A stretch of DNA of 64,000 nt from Thalassobius sp965218685 (GTDB taxonomy: Bacteria; Pseudomonadota; Alphaproteobacteria; Rhodobacterales; Rhodobacteraceae). Location of the stretch: NCBI RefSeq assembly GCF_965218685.1, contig NZ_OZ244657.1:248001-312000 (forward strand). Direction: 5' to 3'. How positions within the stretch are numbered: position 1 is the first letter of the stretch; each line of letters begins with the position of its first letter. Under the pieces are notes generated by a model that was not told where the DNA came from, ran no database searches, and saw only the letters and a list, made by a program, of their open reading frames with translations. A program made the translations under genes and the position numbers. Shown here one piece after another: positions 44,235 through 53,258 of the stretch.

Positions 44235-44969
44235 TCAGACGTGTTGCCCGCCGTTCACCTCGATTTCGGTCCCCGAGATATACGAGGACGCATCCGTACA
44301 CAGGAAATAGATCGTATTGGCGACCTCCTCGGTCTGCCCTAAACGGCGCAGCGGAATTTCCTCGACCAGCTTATCCGTCCCCGGAGACAGGATCGCGGTC
44401 TCAATCTCACCTGGCGCAATCGCGTTAACCCGCACGCCCATAGGCCCGAAATCATGGGCCATTTCCCGCGTCAGCGCCTTCAGCGCCGCCTTGGATGTCG
44501 CATAGGCCGCCCCCGCAAAGGGGTGCACCCGATACCCCGCGATCGATGTTACGTTGACCACGGCCCCCTTCGCCTGTGCCAGTTCCTCGCGCAGCCCCCG
44601 TGCCAGCACGACCGAGGCAAAGAAGTTCACATGGAACACGTGCCCCCAGGTCATCAGGTCAGTATCAATCGTGTTCAGGCGCTCTCCGTTCGGACCCTTG
44701 GGGGAAATGCCCGCGTTGTTCACCAGCGCGTCCAGACGGCCATCCAGCCGGTCGCGGATTTCTTCGACCTTGTTGATCGTATCCGTGGGGTCAGCTAGGT
44801 CGATCTGAACGTGATTTTCCTCGCCGCCACCCCAGGGACATTCCTGTGGAAACGGCGCACGCGAGCAGGTGATCACCCGCCAACCGGCACGATTGAACCG
44901 CCGGACCGTGGCGTGGCCGATTCCTCGGCTGGCTCCGGTCAACAGCAGCGTTTTCTGACGCTCTGCCAT
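44235..44969 (-). CDS. SDR-family NAD(P)-dependent oxidoreductase
   Basis: 244 residues. TGASRGIGHATVRRF near 11-25 binds the nucleotide. NNAGISPKGPNGERL near 85-99 follows, the catalytic serine is in VNVTSIAGYRVHP, and the active-site pair is in YATSKAALKALTREMA (Y-x3-K). C-terminal GTEIEVNGGQHV. Substrate unknown; the FabG-like core is common. Its ATG is 113 bases from that of the divergent argB. Confidence 0.93.
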   Translation of the reverse strand: MAERQKTLLLTGASRGIGHATVRRFNRAGWRVITCSRAPFPQECPWGGGEENHVQIDLADPTDTINKVEEIRDRLDGRLDALVNNAGISPKGPNGERLNTIDTDLMTWGHVFHVNFFASVVLARGLREELAQAKGAVVNVTSIAGYRVHPFAGAAYATSKAALKALTREMAHDFGPMGVRVNAIAPGEIETAILSPGTDKLVEEIPLRRLGQTEEVANTIYFLCTDASSYISGTEIEVNGGQHV

Positions 44970-45082
44970 CTGACTACCTCTGTCTGATTTGCCTTGACCC
45001 TAGCACCATCACTGGCAAGTTCAACGTAGCACTTGGCACTCGGGCGCGAACCCTGTAACACAGCACGAATTTCGGGACGCAG

Positions 45083-45985
45083 ATGATGAAGAAGCAGAAC
45101 ATGAACCGCGACTGGATCGCCACCGCCCGCACCCTTTCCGAGGCTCTGCCCTATCTCCAACGTTTCACCGGCGCGCAGGTTGTCGTCAAGTTTGGCGGCA
45201 ACGCCATGGGCGACGATGACGCCATGGCCGAGTTCGCCCGCGACATGGTGCTGATGCGTCAGGTTGGCGTGAACCCGGTGATCGTGCACGGCGGCGGCCC
45301 GATGATCAACGACATGCTGAAACGTCTGGGCATCGAAAGCGATTGGGTCCGCGGCAAGCGCGTCACCGACAAGGCCACTGTCGAGGTGGTCGAAATGGTG
45401 CTGGCTGGCCTTGTGAACAAACGCATCGTGCAAGCCATCAATGACGAAGGCGGCCGCGCGGTTGGGATCTCGGGCAAGGATGACGACCTGATGGTCTGCA
45501 TTCCCGACGACCCCGAGCTGGGCTTTGTCGGCCGACCCGTGCAGATGAAGGTGCAGGTCATCCGCGACCTGTGCGATGCGGGTATCATTCCCGTGATTGC
45601 CCCCATCGGCACCGGCGTTAATGATAATGAAACCTTCAACGTGAACGGTGATACCGCCGCGGGCGCCATCGCGGGTGCCCTGCAGGCCGACCGGCTGTTG
45701 CTGCTGACTGACGTGGCGGGCGTAAAGGACTCGAATGGCGAGATCATGACCCAGATCAGCCCCGAACAAGTGCGCGACATGATTGCCGACGGAACCATCG
45801 CCGGCGGCATGATCCCAAAGACGGAAACCGCGCTGGAAGCCCTGGATCGCGGTGTGCGTGCCGTGGTGATCCTGGACGGACGGATGCCCAACGCGACCCT
45901 GCTGGAGCTGTTCACCGAACACGGTGCGGGCTCGATCATCCGGTCCACCAAACCGCGTGTAAAACCTCATGCCGAGGATGAATGA
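45083..45985 (+). CDS. argB: Acetylglutamate kinase
   Basis: 300 residues. Phosphorylates N-acetylglutamate in arginine synthesis. Amino acid kinase fold: VVKFGGNAMGDDDAM near 33-47, NPVIVHGGGPMINDML near 67-82, NGDTAAGAIAGALQADRLLLLTDVAG read around 189-214, and GGMIPKTETALEAL near 240-253. Overlaps the next gene by four bases (ATGA), so it drives the three-gene unit to 47120. Confidence 0.97.
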   Translation: MMKKQNMNRDWIATARTLSEALPYLQRFTGAQVVVKFGGNAMGDDDAMAEFARDMVLMRQVGVNPVIVHGGGPMINDMLKRLGIESDWVRGKRVTDKATVEVVEMVLAGLVNKRIVQAINDEGGRAVGISGKDDDLMVCIPDDPELGFVGRPVQMKVQVIRDLCDAGIIPVIAPIGTGVNDNETFNVNGDTAAGAIAGALQADRLLLLTDVAGVKDSNGEIMTQISPEQVRDMIADGTIAGGMIPKTETALEALDRGVRAVVILDGRMPNATLLELFTEHGAGSIIRSTKPRVKPHAEDE

Positions 45986-46623
45986 GCCCGGCTTATGACG
46001 CCATTCAAAATGCCGCCCTTGGGCGGCATTTGTGCATCCGCGGCGGACTTTACCCCGAAGATCTGGAAGGGATCGAAACCCTGATCCTGCTGGGCCCGGA
46101 CGAACCTGCCTTTTGGCCCGCCTTCACCCAAAGCCCCGAATATCAGGACGGCCAACCCGACCCGATGGACCGCTGGTCGACCCGTGTTATTGGCGATCTG
46201 GCAGCCGAGCTTGGCGCACAGCCCCTTTTTCCCTTCGGCGGCCCGCCTTGGCATCCCTTTATCCAATGGGCCAAGGACAGCGGTCGGGCGTGGGCCTCGC
46301 CGATCAATCTGCTGGTGCACGACGACGCAGGCCTGTTTGCCTCGTATCGTGGGGCCTTGGGGTTTGGTCATCGGATCGCCCTGCCGCCCGCGCCTGCCCA
46401 AGCGCCCTGTGCTGATTGCAGCGCCCCCTGCCGGACCACCTGCCCCGTTAATGCGCTTGGCCCGCAAGGCTATGACGTGCCTGCCTGCAAGACCTTCTTA
46501 CGTGGGCCCAACGGGCAGGAGTGCATGACCAACGGCTGCGCAGCACGGCGCGCTTGCCCGCTCAGCCGGTCTTATGGCAGGCTGAGCGAACAATCCGCCT
46601 TTCACATGAGGGCATTTCTGTGA
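45982..46623 (+). CDS. Small Fe-S protein, CblC/QueG-like fold with ferredoxin cysteines
   Basis: 213 residues. The N-terminal 135 resemble the cobalamin-type fold of QueG/MMACHC proteins (FPFGGPPWHPFIQWAKDSG, then SPINLLVHDDAGLFASYRGAL). The C-terminal part has cysteines arranged as CADCSAPCRTTCP near 139-151 and CMTNGCAARRACP near 176-188, enough for two 4Fe-4S clusters as in QueG. It is much shorter than QueG (about 350), so it is not simply epoxyqueuosine reductase. Fused to argB by a four-base overlap, role unknown. Confidence 0.85.
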   Translation: MSPAYDAIQNAALGRHLCIRGGLYPEDLEGIETLILLGPDEPAFWPAFTQSPEYQDGQPDPMDRWSTRVIGDLAAELGAQPLFPFGGPPWHPFIQWAKDSGRAWASPINLLVHDDAGLFASYRGALGFGHRIALPPAPAQAPCADCSAPCRTTCPVNALGPQGYDVPACKTFLRGPNGQECMTNGCAARRACPLSRSYGRLSEQSAFHMRAFL

Positions 46624-47120
46624 GCCTGCGCCTGATCCTGATGCGTCACGCGAAATCCGACTGGGGCGATCCCCTGCAACCCGATCACGCGCGGGTTTTG
46701 AACGGCCGTGGGCGCAAGTCCGCGCGCGCGATGGGGGAATGGCTGCGGGCACGCGGTGAACAGCCTGAATTGACGCTCAGCTCGGACGCGCGGCGGACGC
46801 AGGAAACGACCCAATGCGTGGGCTTTGGCGGCCAGATCACGTTCACGCGCGAGCTTTACCACGCTGGTGCCGAAGTGATGCTGCGCGTGCTGCGTGGCGC
46901 GGGCACGGCGCCTTGTGTTCTGATGGTGGGGCACAATCCCGGCATCGCGGATTTCGCCGACCGGCTGGTGCAAACCATACCGCCGCATCCCCGATTTTAC
47001 GACTATCCGACCTGCGCGACGCTGATCGCGGATTTCGATGTCTCGGATTGGGGGGACGTCGGTTTTGGGACGGGCACCTCGATCGAGTTCGCCATCCCAC
47101 GCGAGATCATGGCCCAGTAA
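46620..47120 (+). CDS. Histidine phosphatase family protein (SixA-type)
   Basis: 166 residues. Begins at GTG 46620 (overlap GTGA with the Fe-S gene). Motif LMRHAKSDWGDP near 7-18, with the catalytic RH, SDARRTQETT near 54-63 with the second arginine, and MVGHNPGIADFA near 101-112 with the second histidine. Dephosphorylates phosphohistidine on proteins or small molecules. Ends the argB unit; the terminator at 47137 follows. Confidence 0.93.
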   Translation: MSLRLILMRHAKSDWGDPLQPDHARVLNGRGRKSARAMGEWLRARGEQPELTLSSDARRTQETTQCVGFGGQITFTRELYHAGAEVMLRVLRGAGTAPCVLMVGHNPGIADFADRLVQTIPPHPRFYDYPTCATLIADFDVSDWGDVGFGTGTSIEFAIPREIMAQ

Positions 47121-47136
47121 ACGCCAGACACAAAAA

Positions 47137-47161
47137 GGGCGCGACCAGAACAGCCGCGCCC
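47137..47161. terminator. Bidirectional terminator between the SixA-type gene and aapP
   Basis: A seven-base GC stem, 47137-47143 with 47155-47161, has an 11-base loop. Preceded by AAAAA and followed by GATTTTCTT, so it can act in both directions, for the phosphatase gene and for aapP, which converge here. Confidence 0.8.
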
Positions 47162-47168
47162 GATTTTC

Positions 47169-47960
47169 TTAGTGACCCAGAATCTGCGACAAGAACAACT
47201 TGGTCCGTTCAGATTTGGGGTTGTTAAAGAACTCTTCGGGTTCGTTCTGTTCCACGATCTGGCCCTGATCCATGAAGATCACGCGGTTGGCGACCTGACG
47301 GGCAAAGCCCATCTCGTGGGTCACGCAAAGCATGGTCATGCCTTCCTCGGCCAGTTCGATCATGGTGTCCAGCACCTCTTTGATCATCTCGGGGTCCAAC
47401 GCCGAGGTAGGTTCATCGAACAGCATAATCCGCGGCTTCATACACAGCGAACGCGCAATGGCCACACGCTGCTGCTGACCGCCCGACAACTGGCCGGGGT
47501 ACTTGTTGGCCTGATCGGGGATTTTCACCTTTTCCAGGAAATGCATCGCGGTTTCGATCGCCTCTTTGCGGGGCGTCTTGCGGACCCAGATCGGGGCCAG
47601 CGTGCAGTTTTCCAGAATAGTCAGGTGCGGGAACAGGTTGAAGTGCTGGAAGCACATGCCAACCTCGGACCGGATCTTGTCGATGTTTTTCAGATCCGAG
47701 GTCAGTTCGGTTCCGTCCACGACGATCCTGCCGGACTGGTGTTCTTCCAGACGGTTGATACAGCGGATCAGCGTGGATTTACCCGATCCGGACGGACCCG
47801 CGATGACGATACGCTCGCCCCGGTTTACCGTCAGGTCGATGTCGCGCAGCACGTGAAAGGTACCGTACCACTTGTTCATGTTGGTGATTTCGATAGCAAC
47901 CTCATCCGAGACCTGCATCTTGGAGCGGTCGATATCACGTTCAATAGCAAGATCAGACAT
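47169..47960 (-). CDS. aapP: General L-amino acid ABC transporter, ATP-binding protein
   Basis: 263 residues. Walker A GPSGSGKSTLIRCINRLE near 55-72, Q-loop MCFQHFNLFPH, signature LSGGQQQRVAIARSL near 157-171, Walker B RIMLFDEPTSALDPE, and the polar amino acid family C-terminus. Powers uptake of L-amino acids together with AapJQM. A 12-base spacer follows aapM. Confidence 0.97.
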   Translation of the reverse strand: MSDLAIERDIDRSKMQVSDEVAIEITNMNKWYGTFHVLRDIDLTVNRGERIVIAGPSGSGKSTLIRCINRLEEHQSGRIVVDGTELTSDLKNIDKIRSEVGMCFQHFNLFPHLTILENCTLAPIWVRKTPRKEAIETAMHFLEKVKIPDQANKYPGQLSGGQQQRVAIARSLCMKPRIMLFDEPTSALDPEMIKEVLDTMIELAEEGMTMLCVTHEMGFARQVANRVIFMDQGQIVEQNEPEEFFNNPKSERTKLFLSQILGH

Positions 47961-47972
47961 TTGGTGATCTCC

Positions 47973-49274
47973 TTAATGATGGTCAGTTCTGAGCTTACGC
48001 TCGAGATACATTGAGTAGCGGGACATGCCGAAGCAGAAGACAAAGAACATCAGGGCGATAAAGCCGTAGAGCTCCCACACAACGCCGTTCCAGGCCGCAT
48101 CGGCGCGGATGGCATTGGACAGGCCCAACGGGTCCAGCAGGCCGATCACCGACACCAGCGTGGTGTCTTTGAACAGCCCGATAAATGTGGACACGATACC
48201 GGGGATCGAGATCTTCAACGCCTGAGGCATGATGATCAGACGCTGTGCCTGCCAATAGTCCAGACCAAGGCTGTCAGCGCCCTCGTACTGGCCCTTGGGC
48301 AGAGCGGCCAAGCCGCCCCGGATCACCTCGGCCATATAGGCAGAGGCAAACAGGGTTGCCATAATGATCACCCGCATGATGATGTCAAAGTTCGTTCCCG
48401 GAGGCATGAAGATGTTCAGCAGGGTCGATGCCACGAACAGCAACGTGATCAGCGGAACGCCCCGGATGAACTCGATAAAGCCCACACAGATGGATTTGAC
48501 GATCAACAGGTCCGACTGACGGCCCAGTGCCAGCAGGATGCCGATCGGCAACGAGCAGGCAATGGCGACGACGCCGATGGTGATCGACAACATCATGCCG
48601 CCGAAGTTGCGGCTTTCCACTGATTCCAGGCCGATGGGAATGATGCCTCCCAGCGCTCCGGCAACGGGCGAAGCCAGGAACAGCCACCAGATAACCGCCA
48701 CCAGAACTCCGGCGATGAAACCCGCAAGACTGCTTACCGCGTTTTCCACCAGCTTGAAGGCCACATAGCCCAGCACGAAACCGGCGGCAGCGACCAGCGG
48801 CCCCCAGATCGTTCCGCCCCACAGAAGCCAAGGCATGATGAACGGGTAGACGGCAGTGAAATAGATCAATTGCGCAGGCACCTTGTCCGCGTACAGCACC
48901 GGGGCCAGCGCAACGGCCAGCAGGACAAACGCCAGGATCGGACGCCAGTACAGGTCAGCCGGGTAGAAGCCAAAGATCAGCTGCACCCAGCGGTCGCGGA
49001 TCACACCCCAGCAGGCACCATGGCCTTCGTGGCCCAAACCGGCCAGAATCTCGCGGCACTCCCCCAGCGAGGTGGCGTTCCACGTCGGAGACCACGCCCA
49101 ACCAAGAATGAAGAAGACCACGTACAGCACGAACAAACCGCTGATCACGGTAATGACCGAGTTCAGCCACCCCGAGAACAGGTTCTCGCGCATCCAGCCG
49201 ATCACACCGACCGACGTGGCTGGCGGCTCTTTTTCAGCCAGCATTTCAGTGCGGACGAAAGAAATATCACTCAT
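47973..49274 (-). CDS. aapM: General L-amino acid ABC transporter, permease AapM
   Basis: 433 residues. Several N-terminal membrane segments and periplasmic loops precede the transport core. The core has MMLSITIGVVAIACSLPIGILLALG near 226-250 and the EAA loop EVIRGGLAALPKGQYEGADSLGLDYWQ, read near 315-341. The long N-terminal extension is typical of the AapM/BztC type. Starts one base before aapQ's stop region. Confidence 0.95.
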   Translation of the reverse strand: MSDISFVRTEMLAEKEPPATSVGVIGWMRENLFSGWLNSVITVISGLFVLYVVFFILGWAWSPTWNATSLGECREILAGLGHEGHGACWGVIRDRWVQLIFGFYPADLYWRPILAFVLLAVALAPVLYADKVPAQLIYFTAVYPFIMPWLLWGGTIWGPLVAAAGFVLGYVAFKLVENAVSSLAGFIAGVLVAVIWWLFLASPVAGALGGIIPIGLESVESRNFGGMMLSITIGVVAIACSLPIGILLALGRQSDLLIVKSICVGFIEFIRGVPLITLLFVASTLLNIFMPPGTNFDIIMRVIIMATLFASAYMAEVIRGGLAALPKGQYEGADSLGLDYWQAQRLIIMPQALKISIPGIVSTFIGLFKDTTLVSVIGLLDPLGLSNAIRADAAWNGVVWELYGFIALMFFVFCFGMSRYSMYLERKLRTDHH

Positions 49275-49275
49275 A

Positions 49276-50523
49276 TCACCGCTCCACCAATTTGACGCTG
49301 TTGTTGTACCAGTTCATCACCAACGAGATGCTGAGACTGATGGCCAGATAGATCAGCATGCCGATCAGAACCGTTTCCAGCTCGCGGCCGGTTTGGTTCA
49401 TGGTGATGCCCATCAAGGTACCCGTCAGGTCCATATAGCCCACGGCGATCGCCAGCGACGAGTTCTTGGTCAGGTTCAGGTATTGCGAGATCAGCGGCGG
49501 GATGATCACCCGCAGCGCCTGCGGCAGGACCACCAGGCTCATCACTCGGTTCGGACGCAAGCCCAGGGCCCCTGCGGCCTCGGTCTGCCCCTTCGAGATC
49601 GCCAGGATACCCGCGCGGACGTTTTCCGCGATAAAGGCCGCTGTATAAAGCGACAGCGCCAACCACAGAGCAATCAACGAGTTCCGCATGTAAATGCCGC
49701 CCTTGAAGTTGAAGCCCTTCAGCTCTGGGTAGCCCAGATAGAACCCCAAAGCCAACAACACGGCAACCAAAGGCACAAGGATGACCGCCAGGTTAAGATA
49801 CCAGGTGGTCGGGCGCTCGCCCGTTGCCTCTTGAATGCGATCTGCGCGTTTGTTGATGAAATGACGGATGGTAAAGCCCACCGCCAACGCGAACAGCACG
49901 GCAATCAGATCAATCGAGATGTCAAACCGAAGGCTGCTTTGGCCGAACAGATGGATGTTGCCCAAACTGTTCGAGAAAAGCGGTTCAGGCACATAAAGAC
50001 CGCGGTTCGTTGCGACAATGGCCCCCGTGTCGACCCCGCGGAACGCCTTTGGCGCCGGCAGTGTCTCGATCAGGATGGCCATCATGAACACGATCCACAA
50101 AAGCACCGGCACATTGCGGAACACCTCGACATAGACAGTCATGATGCGGGAAATCAGCCAGTTCTTGGACAGCCTGAGAACACCGATCACCACACCCAGA
50201 ATGGTGGCGGTGATACAGCCCAGTACGGCCACCAAAAGGGTGTTCAGAAGGCCAACAAAAGCCGCCCGAAAGTGAGAATTCTGGTTGTCGTAGTCGATCA
50301 AACGCTGGTTGATGTCATAGCCGGCGGGCTCGCCCAGAAAGCTAAAGCTGGGTTCTTTGCCCAGTTCCAAGAGGTTCTTGGCGGTGTTGTTGAACAGCCA
50401 GAAGAACAAAAGCATGAAGCCGATCATCGCCACGACCTGAATGGTCATCGAGCGATACCGGGTGTCGTATATCAGCATAGATAGCCGGAACGACTCCTTC
50501 GGAGGGTCGGTCAAAGTGGTCAT
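49276..50523 (-). CDS. aapQ: General L-amino acid ABC transporter, permease AapQ
   Basis: 415 residues. Membrane protein with an N-terminal helix (MTIQVVAMIGFMLLFFWLF), FVGLLNTLLVAVLGCITATILGVVIGVLRLS near 89-119, and EAA-like ENVRAGILAISKGQTEAAGALGLRPN near 308-333. AapQ/BztB type. It follows aapJ after a 125-base gap that contains a strong hairpin. Confidence 0.95.
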   Translation of the reverse strand: MTTLTDPPKESFRLSMLIYDTRYRSMTIQVVAMIGFMLLFFWLFNNTAKNLLELGKEPSFSFLGEPAGYDINQRLIDYDNQNSHFRAAFVGLLNTLLVAVLGCITATILGVVIGVLRLSKNWLISRIMTVYVEVFRNVPVLLWIVFMMAILIETLPAPKAFRGVDTGAIVATNRGLYVPEPLFSNSLGNIHLFGQSSLRFDISIDLIAVLFALAVGFTIRHFINKRADRIQEATGERPTTWYLNLAVILVPLVAVLLALGFYLGYPELKGFNFKGGIYMRNSLIALWLALSLYTAAFIAENVRAGILAISKGQTEAAGALGLRPNRVMSLVVLPQALRVIIPPLISQYLNLTKNSSLAIAVGYMDLTGTLMGITMNQTGRELETVLIGMLIYLAISLSISLVMNWYNNSVKLVER

Positions 50524-50603
50524 AAGGGTTCCCCGTCTTTCGACCTTGATTTTTGTCCGGGTCCACAGGGGCCCGATGGCCGAATTATTGGATTAGTACA
50601 AGT

Positions 50604-50636
50604 AAAGAAGGGCGCGTATGAATCGCGCCCTTCTTT
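50604..50636 (-). terminator. Hairpin between aapJ and aapQ (attenuating terminator)
   Basis: A 13-base perfect stem (50604-50616 with 50624-50636) closes a seven-base loop. On the leftward transcript the A-rich side comes first and TTTACTTG follows the stem, so the structure resembles a leaky terminator or a 3'-end-stabilising stem. It lies 12 bases after the aapJ stop; aapQMP must be expressed by readthrough. Confidence 0.82.
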
Positions 50637-50648
50637 GTAATCAATGTC

Positions 50649-51665
50649 TTAGCGGAACGGCGGAGCGTACAGCAGACCACCATCGGTCCATTGTGCGTTC
50701 AGACCACGCGCCAGACCGACCGGCGAGGCCGAACCGATGTTCTTTTCAAACAGCTCGCCATAGTTGCCACCTACCATGATGGCAGCCTTGGCCCAACCAG
50801 CGTCCAGACCCAGCATCTCGCCCAGGCTACCTTCGGTGCCCAGCAGACGGTTGATTTCAGGGTTGTTGGTGCCAGCCGCCATTTCAGCGATGTTGGCCGA
50901 AGTGATACCCAGCTCTTCCGAAGCGATCAGTGCGTTCAGAGTCCAGCGCACAACGTCGCCCCACTCGTTATCGCCGTGACGGACCAGCGGGCCCAGCGGC
51001 TCTTTCGAGATGATTTCGGGCAGAACCACGTGGGCCGAGGGATCTTCGAAGGTGGCACGTGTGGCCGCCAGACCCGAGGCATCGGTGGTGTAAACGTCGC
51101 AAGCACCGGCCAGGTACTGCTGCTGAATCTCAGCGTTGGTTTCAACCGGAACCGGCTCGTAGCTGATGTTGTTGGTGCGGAAGAAGTCCGCCAGGTTCAG
51201 CTCGGTGGTGGTGCCGGTCTGGATGCAGACGGTCGCGCCGTCAAGTTCCTTGGCCGAGGACACGCCCAGCTCTTTGGGAACCATGAAGCCTTGGCCGTCA
51301 TAGTAGTTCACGCCGACGAATTCGAACTTCAGATCGACATCGCGCGAGAACGTCCAGGTGGTGTTCCGGGCCAGCATGTCGATCTCGCCCGACGCAAGCG
51401 CGGTGAAACGCGTCTTACCGGTGGTCGGCACGAATTCCACGGCGTCCCCATCGCCAAGGACCGCAGCCGCAACAGCGCGACAAACGCCAACGTCAAAGCC
51501 ATCCCATTTGCCATTCGCGTCCGGCGCAGCAAAGCCCACCAGACCCGTGGTCACGCCGCAACGAAGTTGCCCGCGTGCTTTCACGTCGTCCAGAGTACCA
51601 GCTGCTGCAGCACCAGCGGCCAGTCCAGCGACGGTGAGCGCGCCAAAAAATACGGATTTTTTCAT
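50649..51665 (-). CDS. aapJ: General L-amino acid ABC transporter, substrate-binding protein AapJ
   Basis: 338 residues. Signal peptide MKKSVFFGALTVAGLAAGA followed by AAAAGTLDDVKARG. Binding-protein fold with LDDVKARGQLRCGVTTGLVGFA near 25-46, GKWDGFDVGVCRAVAAAVLGD near 53-73 and SGEIDMLARNTTWTFSRD near 94-111. Periplasmic, broad for L-amino acids in AapJ homologues. The ATG at 51665 matches the signal peptide; the frame upstream is spurious. Confidence 0.96.
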   Translation of the reverse strand: MKKSVFFGALTVAGLAAGAAAAGTLDDVKARGQLRCGVTTGLVGFAAPDANGKWDGFDVGVCRAVAAAVLGDGDAVEFVPTTGKTRFTALASGEIDMLARNTTWTFSRDVDLKFEFVGVNYYDGQGFMVPKELGVSSAKELDGATVCIQTGTTTELNLADFFRTNNISYEPVPVETNAEIQQQYLAGACDVYTTDASGLAATRATFEDPSAHVVLPEIISKEPLGPLVRHGDNEWGDVVRWTLNALIASEELGITSANIAEMAAGTNNPEINRLLGTEGSLGEMLGLDAGWAKAAIMVGGNYGELFEKNIGSASPVGLARGLNAQWTDGGLLYAPPFR

Positions 51666-51685
51666 TTTTACCTCATCCTGATTTA

Positions 51686-51705
51686 CCGCCGGATATGGTC
51701 GGCGG
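51686..51705 (-). promoter_or_regulatory. Inverted repeat in the aapJ leader
   Basis: CCGCCG (51686-51691) pairs with CGGCGG (51700-51705) around an eight-base loop, 20 bases upstream of the aapJ ATG. In RNA it could influence ribosome access. Its stem is only six bases long, so the significance is uncertain. Confidence 0.3.
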
Positions 51706-51857
51706 TTGTTCTGATCTTGAGTGACCAGAAGCACAGCTGAAAAGGTTTTTCCCCTCTCAGTGTAGGAAGTTTGGGCAAATTCGGACCAAAAGGTCAAGGG
51801 ACTGATCAGGAATTTGGCACGCCTACCAGAAGTTGACGCGAGGACAGCCAACAATTT

Positions 51858-52580
51858 TCAGCCAGTTTGATCAGCCTGGCACAGCTCATAGAATCGCTTG
51901 GCGCGCAGGAATTCTTTGCGTTTCATTGCGGCCTGTTCGGCTGCTTCATCGTCGACGCCCCATTGCTCGGCCTGCCAGGTTTCATCCACGCGCGACAGGT
52001 CCCAGATCTGCTCGATCGGAAGGTGATCTCGGACTGCGGCGAAGCCCAGAATCAACGAACCGCTGATCCCAACCAGATCGTGGAACGCGGCCAGCTCGAA
52101 CGGGGTCATCTGGCGCACCAGATCGTGCAGTTTCTCCAGAGCCGCGGCGTCCTGTGAAACAAACATCACCCCTTGCGCACTGCCAAGTCGTGCCCCCAAA
52201 GCCTCGGCCGCCCAATCCAATAATGGGTCCCATGACTGTGCCTGCCGATCGATCAGCTCGCGCGGGCTTTCTGCGCGATAGCACAGCAGATCGGTCGCGC
52301 CATATTCGGCCAGCATAGCGGCAACTTCGTCAAACTGATGGGTCACCTTGTCCAAGGCCGCATTGGCACCACGCATCACCGGCATGGTTAGCGGCTGGAC
52401 TTCGTCTTCTTGCGCGTCCCATTCGGCGGCGATTGCTTCGGCCATGGCCATTGTGGGCACGATCAAGGGGGTCTTGGCCGGAGTTTTCACACTGCGCCCG
52501 TCCAGCAGAACGGTAAATCCACGCTCAGCCTCGGCGGCTTTGGTTTCTTTCCAGAATCGTTTCGCTTTCCACGCGCTCAT
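51858..52580 (-). CDS. ATP12-family F1-ATPase assembly chaperone
   Basis: 240 residues. Begins MSAWKAKRFWKETKAAE, with the ATP12 pattern FTVLLDGRSVKTPAKTPLIVPT near 22-43, WDAQEDEVQPLTMPVMRGANAALD near 54-77, and YGATDLLCYRAESPREL near 92-108. Helps assemble the alpha subunit of F1 ATP synthase. Follows the HAD phosphatase after three bases, end of the leftward run from the degP-like gene. Confidence 0.93.
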   Translation of the reverse strand: MSAWKAKRFWKETKAAEAERGFTVLLDGRSVKTPAKTPLIVPTMAMAEAIAAEWDAQEDEVQPLTMPVMRGANAALDKVTHQFDEVAAMLAEYGATDLLCYRAESPRELIDRQAQSWDPLLDWAAEALGARLGSAQGVMFVSQDAAALEKLHDLVRQMTPFELAAFHDLVGISGSLILGFAAVRDHLPIEQIWDLSRVDETWQAEQWGVDDEAAEQAAMKRKEFLRAKRFYELCQADQTG

Positions 52581-52583
52581 AGT

Positions 52584-53258
52584 CTACTCCCACACTGTCC
52601 GGATCGCCCCAGGAAGGTCGGCCACGCTATGGACCAGTTTGTCGGCAAGGTCCAGCCGGTCGAGCCCATGATAGCCCCAACTGACCCCGATCGCGTGCAC
52701 CCCGGCGGCACGGGCCATGGTCATGTCATACTCGGTATCACCGATCATCACGGCGTTTTGCCGATCGATGCCGGTCTCGTTCAGCGCGGCCTCCAGCATC
52801 GCGGGATGGGGTTTCGAGGGATGATGATCGGCCACTTGCTGCGTCAGAAACAGCCGCTCCATCTGGTGGCCGGCCAACAACGCATCAAGGCCCCGTCGCG
52901 ACTTGCCCGTCGCCACACCCAGCAGAAATTCGGGCACCGCGTTCAATTCGTCCAGAACGGCGCGGATACCGGGATACAAAGGGCTGCTTTGCTGGGTTCC
53001 CTGGCTGGCGCGCAGCTGCATATACGCCGATTTGTATGCCTCGACCATGCGGACATAGGCGGCTTCGTCCAACCCCGGAACAAGCTGCGGAATGGCAACC
53101 TCAAGCGAGAGCCCGACAATCGAAAGGATTTGCGCGCGCGAGGGGACTTTGTGCCCCTCGGCCTGAAACGCAGCCGTCATCGAGGCAACGATATCCCCCT
53201 GGCTGTCCACCAGGGTACCGTCCACATCAAAGATGATCAGCCGCAAATTAGCGGTCAT
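52584..53258 (-). CDS. HAD-IA family hydrolase (phosphoglycolate phosphatase-like)
   Basis: 224 residues. Motif I IFDVDGTLVDSQGDI near 9-23, motif II VATGKSRRG near 115-123, motif III lysine K in HHPSKPHPAML near 144-154, and motif IV MIGDTEYDMTMARAAG near 170-185. ATG overlaps the rluC-like stop (ATGA). Likely removes phosphate from phosphoglycolate or similar; substrate not certain. Confidence 0.92.
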   Translation of the reverse strand: MTANLRLIIFDVDGTLVDSQGDIVASMTAAFQAEGHKVPSRAQILSIVGLSLEVAIPQLVPGLDEAAYVRMVEAYKSAYMQLRASQGTQQSSPLYPGIRAVLDELNAVPEFLLGVATGKSRRGLDALLAGHQMERLFLTQQVADHHPSKPHPAMLEAALNETGIDRQNAVMIGDTEYDMTMARAAGVHAIGVSWGYHGLDRLDLADKLVHSVADLPGAIRTVWE

